From contig CM043958.1 of NCBI GenBank assembly GCA_014529385.2, forward strand, positions 127,497,817-127,558,816: DNA of 61,000 bases, read 5' to 3'. Under the pieces are notes generated by a model, which worked only from the letters and a program-made list of their open reading frames with translations, did not search any database and had not been told where the DNA came from. Origin of the DNA: Adiantum capillus-veneris (Eukaryota > Streptophyta > Polypodiopsida > Polypodiales > Pteridaceae). The translations under genes and the position numbers were made by a program. This document shows, in pieces, positions 21,467 to 32,867 of this stretch. Every line of letters begins with the position of its first letter. Positions within the stretch are counted from its first letter, which is position 1.

Positions 21467-22050
21467 GGAACATCCAATTTTTATTTTGAGGTTAGAAAGT
21501 TTTCGCTTCCATTTTTGAAAATGGAGGAATCTTGCAAGTTTTTTTAGAAAAAGACAATGCTACTACTCATCATCTGCAAACTTTGTAAAAAGGCGATAAA
21601 CAATGAGATGATGCTATTTGAGCTAATGTCAAAAGTTGGTGGCGAGGTAAGTGGGAGCAAGGAATTTGGGCCAAGTGGCTTATGTGTATCGGTATTGTCT
21701 AATGGTGTTGTCGCACTTTGTAATTTTTTTTGCCAAACGATGAGTAGCATCTATCACCTATCTATACTATCTATTACGTAGAGAGGAATTTTGGAAGCCA
21801 CGTGGCTGCAAATTGAGCCTCTGACAGTAGGAACCCATCCTCAAGTACCTCAGTTTTGAGTGATGCTACAAATTGCACTATGGGGAATGGGTTTGCTTCC
21901 AGCTGGAAAAATCCTAATTCAAAATGAGCTGTCGTCATCAAGCCACGATTAAAATTGGACAGCGACCGTCGATCCGCCCGTGCGACATGCCAGGCTACCA
22001 CCATAACCTTTTCAACCTTCACTTTGTTGGCTTGCATCATCTTCAACTTC
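20951..22050. other. No gene recognised; short (GA)n near 21434
   Basis: Two modest overlapping open frames at 20971-21277 on opposite strands resemble no family. A GA tract lies at 21434-21470. The 21780-22050 stretch reads partly open on the minus strand only because the neighbouring microsatellite extends it. Confidence 0.4.

Positions 22051-22052
<2 letters not shown>

Positions 22053-22118
<66 letters not shown>
22053..22118. repeat. (GA)33 microsatellite
   Basis: About 66 bases of perfect GA. Confidence 0.97.
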
Positions 22119-22119
<1 letters not shown>

Positions 22120-22199
22120 CAGTGAAGGGACCTCAAGCTCCTCCTACAAGAAGCATTGGTGAGTGGGCATGTGTGCCTTTTTGTGTCGTGTGTGTGGGT

Positions 22200-22284
<85 letters not shown>
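22200..22284. repeat. (GT)n(GA)n compound microsatellite
   Basis: About 18 GT (some GGGT at the start) switching directly to about 24 GA. Confidence 0.97.
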
Positions 22285-22285
<1 letters not shown>

Positions 22286-22474
22286 ATGACAGCAAAAGAG
22301 CGAGAGTCTCTAGAGAGATATGTCTACTCCATCAATATGTATTCTTCCATCTCCCATCTCTTCACAGTCCCGCTAAACAATGCCCTTGCTAACAAAGGCC
22401 CTTACTTGATTGAATAGCTACAGGTGGACGATAAGGCTTTTTTGCTCCGGTAGTTGCAGAGACTGAAATGACCA

Positions 22475-22476
<2 letters not shown>

Positions 22477-22513
<37 letters not shown>

Positions 22514-22568
22514 GAGAGAGATTTTTTTATTGAGTGTGGGTGTGGTTGTGTAGGGCAACAAAAGCATA

Positions 22569-22607
<39 letters not shown>
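22477..22607. repeat. (AC)n and (GT)n pair separated by 58 bp
   Basis: (AC)17 at 22477-22511 and (GT)19 at 22570-22607 are inverted copies and could form a long hairpin around the intervening sequence. Confidence 0.9.
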
Positions 22608-22609
<2 letters not shown>

Positions 22610-23089
22610 GAGTAGCATCTACTGTATGGAAAAAGGATGCATGACGCCATCCTACTCCATGGCGCTTTGGATCCACTAGCCATGCATGTCATCACTCCTT
22701 GATGTTCTCTCTTTGTAGCAGCCGCATCTACACTCGCTGTAGCAGTTGAGACAGTCACAGCTGCACTTGCTGCACCTTGCATGTATGTTCATCGTGGCTA
22801 CAAGCTTATGGTGGGCAACCTGGGATGCAGGGCACAAGTTGGTCGGAGGAGAGTACCACCTCTATAGATTGGCAAAATTACAATTTGTTAGGGGATGCAA
22901 TGTTGTCCCTGGGCTAGGACTTAAAACATGATTGGGTGGGCGTGCATATATGTGTGTGTGTGCTCGATAGCCCATGTCCAGATTGTTTTCTTAGCGAAGT
23001 ATGGGTTAACCTCTCCCTCTGTGAATAATCTTTGTGTCTTACTCCCAAGGGACCTCAAAGATCTATCTAAAAAGAAAAAGACCATTTGT

Positions 23090-23134
23090 TTTTTTTTTAA
23101 TAGCAAAACTCACAATTGTGAGTGGATTATATTG
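23090..23134 (-). mobile_element. 45-bp severely 5'-truncated retroposon with 17-bp target duplication
   Basis: The 17-bp direct repeat AGAAAAAGACCATTTGT flanks it (23073-23089 and 23135-23151). The insert starts with a T run (a poly(A) tail on the minus strand) and contains the perfect palindrome CTCACAATTGTGAG followed by TGGATTATATT. The same 3' end with a longer T run is at 28549-28600. This is the signature of target-primed reverse transcription by a LINE. Confidence 0.8.
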
Positions 23135-23246
23135 AGAAAAAGACCATTTGTATCAAAGGGTTGCAAGCAAAAGTGAAAACCTCCAATTTAATTATATATA
23201 TATATGCAACACAAATGCACGATAACAAAAAAGGAAGATTTATGTG

Positions 23247-23252
<6 letters not shown>

Positions 23253-23303
<51 letters not shown>
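23253..23303. repeat. Poly(C) run, 51 bases
   Basis: Uninterrupted C51 followed by (CT)n and CACTCTCTCA. Such a tract can form i-motif or G-quadruplex structures. It may also mark an assembly problem. Confidence 0.9.
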
Positions 23304-23305
<2 letters not shown>

Positions 23306-23319
23306 TCTCTCACTCTCTC

Positions 23320-23809
23320 ACATAGCGTGACCTAATCGCTAGCAGACAAGGTCTCCTCTCCTCTCTGTGCGCACTCTCCACCACGTTGCAGGGCAGCGCC
23401 TGACTGGGGGGGTTAACCCAACCCTACCCTCCTCTTGTCATTGCTGTTAATCCTTAGCTTGCCCCCCAGCCAACTCATAGAACTCCTGCTCTGCTCAAAT
23501 AGGCCCTACGTGACCTGGTCTCTACCCACCCTGCGCGACCTGGTCCTGCGTGGTTGCCTGCGACCCTGCCCGATTTGGCCCTCGTCACAAAGTGAACCTG
23601 CTTGGTGGGGTTTTTTCCTTACGACCTCAATCACAATAAGTCCGACCTTAACTCTGACCTCAGAAGGTGGAAGGTAATTCTCGCCCTTGCCTTACGACCT
23701 CAATCACAAGAAGGTCGACCTTAAATACCGACCTAAGGTGTCTCTGTTTGACTGTTTCAAGAAGGTCGGCCTTTATCAAAGGGCTACTCCACCTCACTCT
23801 TGGCATTCA
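23320..23809 (+). other. GC-rich leader of the L1 ORF1-like pseudogene
   Basis: Markedly more GC-rich than its surroundings. Contains two related blocks beginning CTTACGACCTCAATCACAA (about 23620 and 23690), each followed by a GACCTTAA...GACCT stretch, like the repeated monomers of LINE 5' untranslated regions. No frame is convincing before the ATG at 23809. Confidence 0.4.
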
Positions 23810-24497
23810 TGGCTACTCGGGCCTCGTCCCAAGGTAAGATCAGTTTTGTTGGAGTCGTAGTAACACCTTTGAAGGTACACAACATCACTCGCCTTCAAAC
23901 CGAATTCGAAAGCCTCCTCAAGGAGAATGACAAGGTGAAACAAAGGCTTTCAGCTTTCAAAGCCCGGATTCCCATAATAGAGATCGCAAGGAGGAGTTGA
24001 AGCAGATAGAAATCAAATTCACGAAGGCAAAAGAAGAAGTAGAGACGACCGTCACAAAGGAGGTCAAAACTCAAGTACAAGAGGTAATCTCTTGCAGGGT
24101 CAAAGATCGTGTGGCATCCACATTACGTAAAAGGCAACGGCAAGAGGATATCGCCCTCAATGTTTGCATTGGTGGGATCCCAAGTAACTAGAAAGGGGAG
24201 GGGGACCTCAAGTTTCATGAGTCATTTGCCGGCATCCAATCCTCAATCCCCATGGTACAATGTGATCCAGCAACAATCAATTCTCTTGCACACGAACCTC
24301 GCACCAATCGCACCAATCATGCAATCTACACTTTCAAAACCAAGGTGGACCGAATTAAATTTCTTGAGCAATCAAGTCTTCTCAAGGACACCAAAATGTG
24401 GTTTGCAGAAGATCTTACTCCCGCTCAACTCAAGCAAAAGAAGGCAGAATCACGAAAGACGCGAGAAGCACGCACATCAGGAAAATGGGCAAGATAA
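23809..24497 (+). pseudogene. L1-type LINE ORF1 protein pseudogene
   Basis: ATG 23809 starts MATRASSQGKISFV. A coiled coil follows (LQTEFESLLKENDKVKQRL), running through a frame slip near 23990 into EELKQIEIKFTKAKEEVE and TVTKEVKTQVQEV. NVCIGGIPSN marks the start of an RRM-like part, with a stop at 24189. The end reads KVDRIKFLEQSSLLKDTKMW then FAEDLTPAQLKQKKAESRK, which matches the C-terminal 'LK...DLTP' domain of L1 ORF1 RNA-binding proteins. These proteins coat LINE RNA. No ORF2 (endonuclease/reverse transcriptase) follows; the sequence runs into a (CT)n tract at 24690. Confidence 0.6.
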
Positions 24498-25250
24498 AGC
24501 CATTATTCAAGCGTTTTGAACTCCCAAACCGGCTCCCTCCTCACCCCCTTCTGCATAGATTTTGTTCATCTTATTTTATCTCACCTTGTTTTTGGAGCCC
24601 TCAGTCCTTAATTGAGTCCCCCCACGTTTGTAATGTTTTGTATTTGGTCCCATAGGTCATATCTGACCTGCGTGGACGATAATACAATATCTCTCTCTCT
24701 CTCTCTCTCTTGTGCACATCGAAGACAGAGAGGAATAAACTAGCATTTGAGCATGGGTATACAAGTGTCCATTGTGTGTGTGTGTGTGTGATGCGGAGAT
24801 TTATAAAGATACACACACACACACACACATACACCAATGGTAAGAGCGAGCAAGACTGGCCGTTAGGCGGATCGTACGAGCTAGTAGCATTTGAAAGACT
24901 AAGACATTTAAAGCTCTTAGAGACACTCGTCTAGCAAAGAAATTTGAACGAACTTCACCCTTGGGGTGCTAAGGGCTTTAGAGGCCAAAAACAAGGTGAA
25001 AATTCACTATGGCCTAAATTATGCTATTGAGAAGAGTTTCATAATAAATTCTTCTTTGTGAGAGCAAAGAATAGAAAGTGACACTAGTATTTGCAAACAT
25101 GACCACAATAAAAGATTAAGTTTTTTGAAAAACCAGATTCAACTATTTAGTTTACAATATATCACAAAAGCATAGAAAATAATGTTTGACACAATACTCA
25201 ATGCTCTTAAAGAGAGGTAAACAAATGTCAACACACTCTCACATGTGCTT
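24498..25250. other. 3' flank of the ORF1 pseudogene and short simple repeats
   Basis: (CT)n at 24690-24710, (GT)n near 24774 and (AC)n near 24812. The remainder to 25250 is AT-rich with no recognised feature. Confidence 0.4.
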
Positions 25251-25251
25251 T

Positions 25252-25500
25252 AAAAAATAATATAAATTAAAACTTATTATCATTAACTTGTCATGTGACA
25301 TTAATCGACAAGCTTTTTTCAATGGTTTAGATTTGCACCCAAAAATCCACTCTTTACTAAGAATTACTTATGTAGTTTAAAAATAATTTAAATTAAAACT
25401 TATTATCATTAACTTGCCATGTGGCATTAATCGGTAAGCTTTTTTCAATGGTCCAGATTTGCACCCAAAAATCCACTCTTTACTAAGGACTACTTACGTA
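25252..25500. repeat. Tandem duplication, period about 126 bp
   Basis: Two adjacent copies of a unit with 'TAAATTAAAACTTATTATCATTAACTTG', 'AAGCTTTTTTCAATGG' and 'TTTGCACCCAAAAATCCACTC' (for example 25270 and 25396). They differ at few positions, so the duplication is fairly recent. Confidence 0.85.
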
Positions 25501-25504
25501 GTCC

Positions 25505-25536
<32 letters not shown>

Positions 25537-25609
25537 TGGGGTCTAAAGAGAGAACATCAATATAACTTGCAACGTACACATGAAACTATTCATTCACAAT
25601 GAGTGTGAC

Positions 25610-25750
25610 TTATACAAATTGAATCTATGTGATTAGGACTAGGGGGCATGTGATAGAGAGAAAGCACAAGAGATAAATGAAAGCGAGGAGTGAAATTTCA
25701 AGAAAGTATTTGTGCACAAAATGAATAAGGACATGTACACACATTGAATT

Positions 25751-25813
<63 letters not shown>

Positions 25814-26003
25814 ATGGACCAAAGAAAATAATGTGGGAATAGAAAACCCATCAAAGCATGTTTTATACAAATTGAATCTATGTGACTAGGACTAGGGTGT
25901 ATGTGGTGGAGAGAAAGAAGAAGAGATAAATAAAAGCGATGAGTGAAACTTCAAGAAATCATTTGTGCACAAAATGAATAAGGACATGTACACACATTGA
26001 ATC

Positions 26004-26066
<63 letters not shown>

Positions 26067-26110
26067 CATGAACCAAAGAAAATAATGTGGAGACAGCAAA
26101 CCCAACAAAG
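25610..26110. repeat. R1-type tandem duplication, period about 250 bp, each with (GT)n(GA)n
   Basis: Both units run 'TATACAAATTGAATCTATGTGA', 'GGACTAGGG', 'AAGAAA..ATTTGTGCACAAAA', 'GGACATGTACACACATTGAAT' and then (GT)n(GA)n. 'ACCAAAGAAAATAATGTGG' and 'CAAACCCA' blocks follow. These are the 3' part of the R1 repeat; the microsatellite was duplicated along with it (25752-25811 and 26010-26059). Confidence 0.8.
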
Positions 26111-26485
26111 AATCAAACAAACAAGTGAAAGGGTTATGGTGGCTTTCTAAAACGTTAAGAAAGTGATAAAGTCATTAGGTTGAGTTAAACTGAAATGAGT
26201 GTTTGGTTGAGGATTGCCTCAGCTTAGCTTTGAGCCGATTGAAAATCGAGATTAGCCGGTTGCAAATCATGGTAAAGGCAAGAAAAATCGTGAAATATGA
26301 GAGCAAATATTACAAATTTTAAATGTACATTAGTATTTTTGGTTTGCTGCTTTGTGAGGAGGAAACTTGATCGCCGTTTAATAAAAGAGACTTTTTCGAA
26401 TATTGACTAGAATTAATTTATAGAATGCAAAAAAAATCAAGCCATGTGAAGCTATGAAATGGAATGTGAAATAAAAAGAACTCAT

Positions 26486-26490
<5 letters not shown>

Positions 26491-26552
<62 letters not shown>
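26491..26552. repeat. (TA)17(TG)n compound microsatellite
   Basis: About 34 bases of TA passing directly into (GT)n, the only long TA tract in the window. Confidence 0.95.
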
Positions 26553-26558
<6 letters not shown>

Positions 26559-26745
26559 CTATAGAGTTTACTAGAATCATGCAAGATAAATCTTCACTTT
26601 AACATTCTAAAACAACAGAATGCAAAAACAACATTCTAAAACGTGAGGACGTGTATCTATAGAGTCTACTACAATTATACAAGATAAATCTTCACTTTAA
26701 CACTCCAAAACAATAGAATGCAAGAAAGTCAAGACGTGAGGATGT
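26553..26745. repeat. Tandem duplication, period about 99 bp
   Basis: 'GTATCTATAGAGT(T/C)TACTA' at 26555 and 26654, each followed by 'CAAGATAAATCTTCACTTTAAC' and a 'GTGAGGA(C/T)GTG' end. Confidence 0.85.
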
Positions 26746-26759
26746 GAAATGAAATCGCA

Positions 26760-26960
26760 TTTAAGGTAAGTCTCAATCATCATTGAAAACATTGAAAGTA
26801 TGCATAACCCAACTCTCCTCAAGCCAAAAAGGCACATGTTATGGCTAACTTTTCAACCATCACGTACATTAAAAGCATTAAGGTTTCAATGCACAATTAT
26901 CTTCAACCTTTTTAGCCTGCTAAAGGCCTCAGTGCACTATGGGCAAAGGTCGTTAAATTT
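26760..26960 (+). repeat. R1 fragment without the LINE-like insert
   Basis: Shares 'TTATGG...CTTTTCAACCATCA', 'ACATTAAAAG' and 'AAGGTTTCAATGCACAA..ATCTTCAACC' with 32280-32345 and 34535-34605. Here the block continues into TTTTTAGCCTGC instead of the TTTTTTTGGGGAGAATATGAG segment, so it may show the site before that segment was added. Confidence 0.6.
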
Positions 26961-27689
26961 TGTTTTCATGACAAGTGTCCCAAGGAGGCTCAAAAATTCT
27001 TGTGAAAGAAAAGGAATCATGGTCTTTTGAATGTTATTTTCTAAAGTATTCATAGGAGTTTGATCCCACGATGTAAAGTCTTGATAAAGAGCCTTTTGAT
27101 GTAAGGATTTCATAAACACTTATTTCACTAATTTGTTTTATTATCTTTTATCTTTATTAAATTTATATTTTTTTATGAAAAAATCACTAAAATAGTTTTT
27201 GCTTAAATTTTCAATTTTATTGTGCATCTTTTATATTATTTAAGTGAGGCCTTTCATAATTTAAAAATCATTTGTGATTATATATGTAAAATAGATAATC
27301 TTTGCAACTAATGGCTCCTACAAAATAAAATTCATTACCCTTTAAGATTCCCTTTCTATTCGATCTCCTTCCCTCATCACCTCGCCTCCCTGCGTGCATG
27401 CTCATGTACCTACATCCATCCTCTCTCCCACTAAGACCTCATGCAACAGCCATGACAAGAAATCTTTGTGTGAGTTTCGTGGCCCTCACAGGTTCCCTTG
27501 CACATGACAGAGTTTGGGTGAAACCTTGGCTCTCATAGGTTTTTGAATCACCTGTGCCTCGTGTTGTCTCCCTCCCCAATCACTTACGCCTAGCTATTAG
27601 TTGTTGCTAACTGTACCTCAATCACGAGCTTGCACTCAACAGTTCTAGATGGAGAGATTGCAAGGCCACGCACATACTTTGAGGCATGC

Positions 27690-27694
<5 letters not shown>
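26961..27694. other. No feature recognised
   Basis: AT-rich then mixed text; short frames only. Confidence 0.4.
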
Positions 27695-27726
<32 letters not shown>

Positions 27727-27814
27727 GAAAGAGTGAAATAATGCATATTGGGGACGGCAAAAAAGAAAGAGAAGAGAGATGGAGACACGTTTTGTCTGTA
27801 GGCTAGTGCATACA

Positions 27815-27875
<61 letters not shown>

Positions 27876-27980
27876 GAGAGAGAGAGAGAGCTGAAAGAGT
27901 GAAATAATGCATATTGGGGACGACAAAAAAGAAAGAGAAGAGAGATGGAGACAGGTTTTGTCTGTAGGCTAGTGCATACA

Positions 27981-28047
<67 letters not shown>
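27695..28047. repeat. Tandem duplication of a ~95-bp unique block between three (GA)n tracts
   Basis: (GA)n at 27695-27724, 27818-27892 and 27984-28047 surround two near-identical blocks (27725-27817 and 27893-27983). Both start GCTGAAAGAGTGAAATAATG and end GGCTAGTGCATACACAC. They differ at only a few bases, so the (GA)n tracts probably promoted unequal exchange. Confidence 0.9.
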
Positions 28048-28051
<4 letters not shown>

Positions 28052-28318
28052 AACTGCAGTCGGTGGCGACAACACTAACGATAAAAAAGTCTTAACTAAA
28101 GAATCTTGTAAGATAATTAAAGAAAGTTTTCATTTTAAAACTAGTATCCCCTAATTAAAAGGTATTCCTAATGCTTCAAAAAAATCAAAAGGTGCTCCTA
28201 ATTCAAAGATTCCACTCAAAAACAAAAAAAACCATGCGTTAATCTATAGCACGTAACGACAAGCAATGACGAAGCACATAGATTTGCAACAATATTACCT
28301 AAGAAAGATGAATACAAC

Positions 28319-28371
<53 letters not shown>

Positions 28372-28548
28372 AATACACTAAAGAGAACTTAGAAGAAAAC
28401 GTTAAAGGAAAAATAAAAGGACAGAGAAACACCTATTTATATGGACACAAAAGGTCTTTTAACTTTCCATGTTCATTTGTCTTTTGACTTTCCACCTTTT
28501 GTGTTTTATCGTTTCCTAAATTCACCCTTCACTTATCTACTTAATATG
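28048..28548. other. (GA)n at 28322-28369; otherwise no feature
   Basis: One 48-base GA tract. The surrounding AT-rich text has no recognisable frame. Confidence 0.5.
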
Positions 28549-29035
28549 TTTTTTTTTTTTTTTGCAAAACTCACAATTGTGAGTGGATAATATTAAGAGC
28601 ATAAAAAATATACACCAACGTCAAGCTCAGACCGAGCCTTGAGGGTCAAAAGACTACAAGTTTTCTGCTAGACAGAGAAACCACTCCTTGGATTTACTTA
28701 TTATAAGATGTCATCATGACATGTCTTGTTCTAGACAAGTCCTCTGAGGCTTGTTTGCCTCCAATTCTGTGGATCGTCACTCTGCTCTCTTGTATGATTT
28801 CACAAAAGCTTGCCACAGTCAGATCCCCCTCAAACACGCTTGCTTGCCAAATATGGTGAAAGAAGTAGTACCTGATTATTTGAGTCCAGACACGAAGAGC
28901 AGGAATTCCCAACATGATCAGTCCCAAGCGTCCCATTCAAAGTTGGAATCACAAATTGGCATCACCACCTTATCAGGCTCTTTATCACCCTGTAGACTAT
29001 CAAGATCCCAAAGCCATTCAGTTGAAAACACTTGA
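28549..29035 (-). mobile_element. Probable LINE 3' end with poly(A) tail
   Basis: T15 at 28549-28563 is a poly(A) tail on the minus strand, followed inward by GCAAAACTCACAATTGTGAGTGGAT, the same 3' end seen in the 45-bp insert at 23090. An 80-codon minus-strand frame upstream (28936-28694) matches no domain I can name. The 5' limit is unknown. Confidence 0.5.
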
Positions 29036-29196
29036 TATGTTTTGAAAGAACTTTTATTTTTCCTGAGATTGGAGACCTAATAGATAATATAGTTTTATAT
29101 TAAAACACAATAAAATTTATGTGATTGTAGGAAAATAGTTAACCTTACTATCCCTCATCTCCCCTTACCTTAGCAGGCCTTTCTGCCTCCTCACCT

Positions 29197-29565
29197 TGTT
29201 TTTTTGGGGAGAATATGAGTAAATATATTAGAAAGAAGAAATAGTTACACCATCACAAGATGGAGCTTGTTCATATATAGAGAGTAAAATATATCCAAAC
29301 AGGCACACCACAACAATTAATATGTCCATTACTAATAATATATACAAAATTACCAATAATATAATAATAACACTTGCAAACAGTTGGGTATAAGCAAGAG
29401 ACTTTTTGTAAATATTGAATTTCCACAAGTAGGGACTTTGCAACATGCACAAGTTCACTTTCCATGAGTTGACTTCGGGAAAGTCCACACAATCTTGATT
29501 CCATCTATACATGTACTTCCAAAGGAAAAAGGTGTGTGAGTGTTTGGCTACATTTATCATTCTTT
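29197..29565 (-). mobile_element. Poly(A)-ended segment of R1 (possible LINE 3' end), copy 1
   Basis: Starts with TTTTTTTGGGGAGAATATGAG, then 'ATATATTAGAAAGAAGAAATAG' and 'CACAAGATGGAGCTTGTTC', shared with 32350-32480 and 34612-34990. On the minus strand this is a sequence ending in a short A tail. A 110-codon minus frame is open but unrecognised. The copies end at different 5' points, as target-primed insertions do. Confidence 0.5.
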
Positions 29566-29963
29566 ACTTCTATGCCTTTGTGGAGGATAAGCCAAAGAAG
29601 GGAGTATTTTTAATGAATTAAAGGTTTGACCATAACATGGTACATTTCCAAGACCATTTGCAGTCTCTCCATCTAACCCCCATTTTTTGTTCAATTCACT
29701 ATGAATTGATATTAATGTGGGTGTTTGAATTCAAGGTTTTTTGAAGAGGGGGGCGTACTTGGCCACTAAAGATGATGCAAATCTAGACGTCCTTTACAAC
29801 CAATTTTCCAACTATGCCCTTCTAGAAAACATTCAATGCAATGATGATGAGGCTACGTACACATTGTCATGTGTGTGTCAAGGTCATAGTAGACAAGTGA
29901 GAGTATTTATTCACAATGTGTGTGACTTGTACACATTCAATCTATGTGATAGCGCCAAGGTGC

Positions 29964-30018
<55 letters not shown>

Positions 30019-30120
30019 ATGAAAGCCATATGTGAAATATCAAAAAATTATTTGTGCACAAAAATGAATAAGGATATGTACACATTGAGTCTGTGTTGCA
30101 TGTGTGTGTCTATGTGTATC
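29566..30120 (+). repeat. R1 dispersed repeat, copy 3
   Basis: Collinear with 8170-8800 and 9200-9780 ('GTGGAGGATAAGCCAAAGAAGGGAG', 'AAGGTTTGACCATAACATGG', 'CCACTAAAGATGATGCAAATCTAGA', 'CTTCTAGAAAACATTCAATG'). This copy holds the longest open frame of the family (29741-30022, ending in the GA tract at 29966-30015), but the frame is not kept in the other copies. Confidence 0.65.
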
Positions 30121-32180
30121 AGGGGGTCCCACCTTTCAAAAATACCTATAGCACATGCGTTCAAGAGGTATTTTTAAAACCCCTCTACACACACACTTCA
30201 TCATGAATTAAAAGACCCCTCTTTCTTCATAAACCTGGAACTTTTTTCCAATTTTCTATTTTGAAACCCCTCTTGTACATGTAATTTTGACTCATTGGTA
30301 TATAAAAACCTCTTTGGGTGAACTCACATGCTACGTCTACATATTTTGAGGTGGACCCCCCATGTGTGTGTGTTGGGGGGGAGCGGGGGTTCACTATGTA
30401 TAAATTTTGCATATTGTGTGCGTTCAAGGACTATTTATGAAACTCTTTATTTGTGAATTTTTGACACATAAAATACTATTTTTATTATTCAATCTGTAAA
30501 ATTTTTAATGAATTTTTGACAAATAAAATACACCCTTTTCCCTATTCAATCTTTGTAATTAAAAAAAAAATCCCAGTTCATTTAATGATATCTCTCAATA
30601 TGAGAAAAAAAATATTTAATAACTCCTGCTGCACTCACATGATGGTCACATAATTAAGTGACCCCCTCGAGAGGGGGGGGGGGGGGGGGGGATTTGTGTG
30701 TGTGTGTGTGTGTGTTTGAATTTATTATCTAACAATAGTTTGAAATATACAAACTATTGAACTATCTAATGGACTATAGATGTACTACAATGTATCATTC
30801 ATGAATGTAAAGTTACCTTACATGTGGAGAAGAAAGGCAACGTCTATTGAATTTATTTGATTCGCTAACAATACAACAATTTTTCCATATACGATAAGTT
30901 ATGAGATCAAAACACATCGTTGTGTGTAGAACCGTTCCAATATGTAGATCAACTGCTATAACTGCAATTACTTTTGTAATTCTAAGGAAAAGACCTATTA
31001 CCATCCAAGAACACAAGCACGTCAATACTAGCATTACTTAAGAAGACATGTGTCAATGATCAGCATACAAAGTATGCAATTGTTTAAGAAAACCAAGAAA
31101 GGTAGTAGCATGCCACTCAACATCTTATATATGTTGAGTACAGGGTTCCAAGCCAGAATTAGATAGTGATAACCAATGTTTATACCATTGTCTGGACTAT
31201 TCATCAATCAAAATGAGGCCAATTGCTTGCTCAGCCTAAAACCATAAAGATTCACCCAAGCAAGTGTGAATTCTCATCTTATGAGCCAATCATTATCTTA
31301 CATCAAGAAGAAGCATAAAAAAATCTCTATATCTCAAAACTGCTAAACTCTATTATAGGTGGTGTGTGTGCATACAAACACTCATGTACTTGTGATTCCA
31401 TAATCAAGATATGCCAGCATCCTTCTCAATCTTGTGAGAACCTAATTTATTAGGCTTGAAAACAACAAGAAGATTTTAATTATTATTTGTCAATCATTTC
31501 CTTGTGTGTGTATACATGTGTAAAATTTGCAAATTTGCCAGCATTTTGTTTGTAATATGATCATTTTTTCAAAATCAACCACTTATTTCCATCTCTCGAG
31601 AGACCCTCACCTAAGGTTTTAAGGCATGCAAATGTAAAGCCAAATAGCTTTTTGGATGTAAAAGCCCCCTTAAACTATTGTACCAAGGCTTACTTACATA
31701 AGCCTACTCAAGGTCTTTTATCCATCAATTTCAAAAAGTATTGAGTAGGTGCAAATGCACCTACATGTATGTTGAATCTCCTGTATTAGTTTTGTGTTTT
31801 GAAAGGTAGACAAAATTGGAAACTTGAAGATTTTGTAGGAGATGAAAGTGATGTGTGTGTGTGTGTGTGTGGGTGGGTGGGTGGATGCATGCAATCAGAG
31901 AGAGGGTGAGAAAGAACTAAAAAATGTCAAAGCCTTAAGATGGGGCGGGTGGTGAGCGAGAAAGGGAAATTTTCACCAAAATAGTATGTTGATATAATTT
32001 TTAGGTCATGTTAGGTGATATTAAAGTGATCACATGAGGTTAGGTTGCCATAAAAGCTTTACACATGTATGACACCAGCTTCAAGGTTCAACTAGTGGAT
32101 CATAAAAATCTACATGCAAATGTTTGTGCCAGGGTGGGATAGAGAGCAATAGCTAAAGACGGTCTCCTATCTAGATAAGT
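30121..32180. other. No gene recognised; G19 run and short GT tracts
   Basis: Holds G19 at 30673-30691 followed by (GT)n, and a short GT tract near 31853. Short frames only. The right end joins an R1 fragment near 32200. Confidence 0.4.
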
Positions 32181-32199
32181 GTTTGTTGGGGGGGGGGGA

Positions 32200-32480
32200 G
32201 TGAGAGAAGGAGAGAGAGGACCAAAGAAGATAACGTGGGAATAGCAAACTCAACAAAGCATCAAACAAAGACACGTGTTATGGTTTACTTTTCAACCATA
32301 AAGTACATTAAAAGGATTATGATTTCAACGTACAAAGATCTTCAACCTTTTTTTTTGGGGAGAATATGAGTGAATATATTAGAAACAAGAAATAGCTACA
32401 TCACTAAAAGATGGAGCATGTTCCAATATAGAGGCTGAATACATCCAACAAGGTACATCACCACAATCAATGTGTGCATT
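32200..32480. repeat. R1 fragment with short poly(A)-ended insert (copy 2)
   Basis: 'GACCAAAGAAGATAACGTGGGAATAGCAAAC' to 'ATCTTCAACC' (32218-32347) is R1. TTTTTTTTTGGGGAGAATATGAG and about 120 further bases follow, matching 29197 and 34612 but stopping near 32480. Confidence 0.6.
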
Positions 32481-32572
32481 AAAACGGTGCCACCTTCAAC
32501 GGCGGCATGGCCCCTCTTACCCTCAAACCCCTTGTCCTTGACAAATTGCATAAAAGTAAATCAAGAAAAGTA

Positions 32573-32573
<1 letters not shown>

Positions 32574-32605
<32 letters not shown>

Positions 32606-32614
32606 TCTCTCTCT
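32574..32614. repeat. (CT)n microsatellite
   Basis: About 20 CT units with one interruption. Confidence 0.95.
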
Positions 32615-32697
32615 CATGTGCACGTGCATGTGTGTGCTTGAAGCACTCGCACGAAGTAAATTTGAACGCCGCCCATCATTAGTTCTACCCCTCATTG

Positions 32698-32833
32698 GCT
32701 ATAGACCCAAGCCATTGTCAATAAAATGTATATTCCCTAGATTCTTCCTTCTTAGAGGCTCTGATTTTTAATAGTCCTAGACATCTATCAAGGACCCCAT
32801 CACGAATTAGTGTCGACAAATGGGGGACCTCAC
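32698..32833 (+). mobile_element. Solo 3' fragment of a B/C-family LTR
   Basis: 'GCTATAGACCCAAGCCATTG', 'CTTCTTAGAGGCTCTGATTTTTAATAG', 'TCAAGGACCCCATCAC' and 'GGGGGACCTCAC' are collinear with the last 140 bases of the C LTR (12990-13133). It ends at the LTR terminus, but a GT microsatellite follows at once instead of a primer-binding site. Confidence 0.8.
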
Positions 32834-32867
32834 TGTGTGTGTGTATGTGTGTGTGTGTGTGTGTGTA

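Noticed and set aside
29741-30022. Small protein gene in R1 copy 3
   Set aside because: The frame is broken in the two closest copies and ends in a GA tract.
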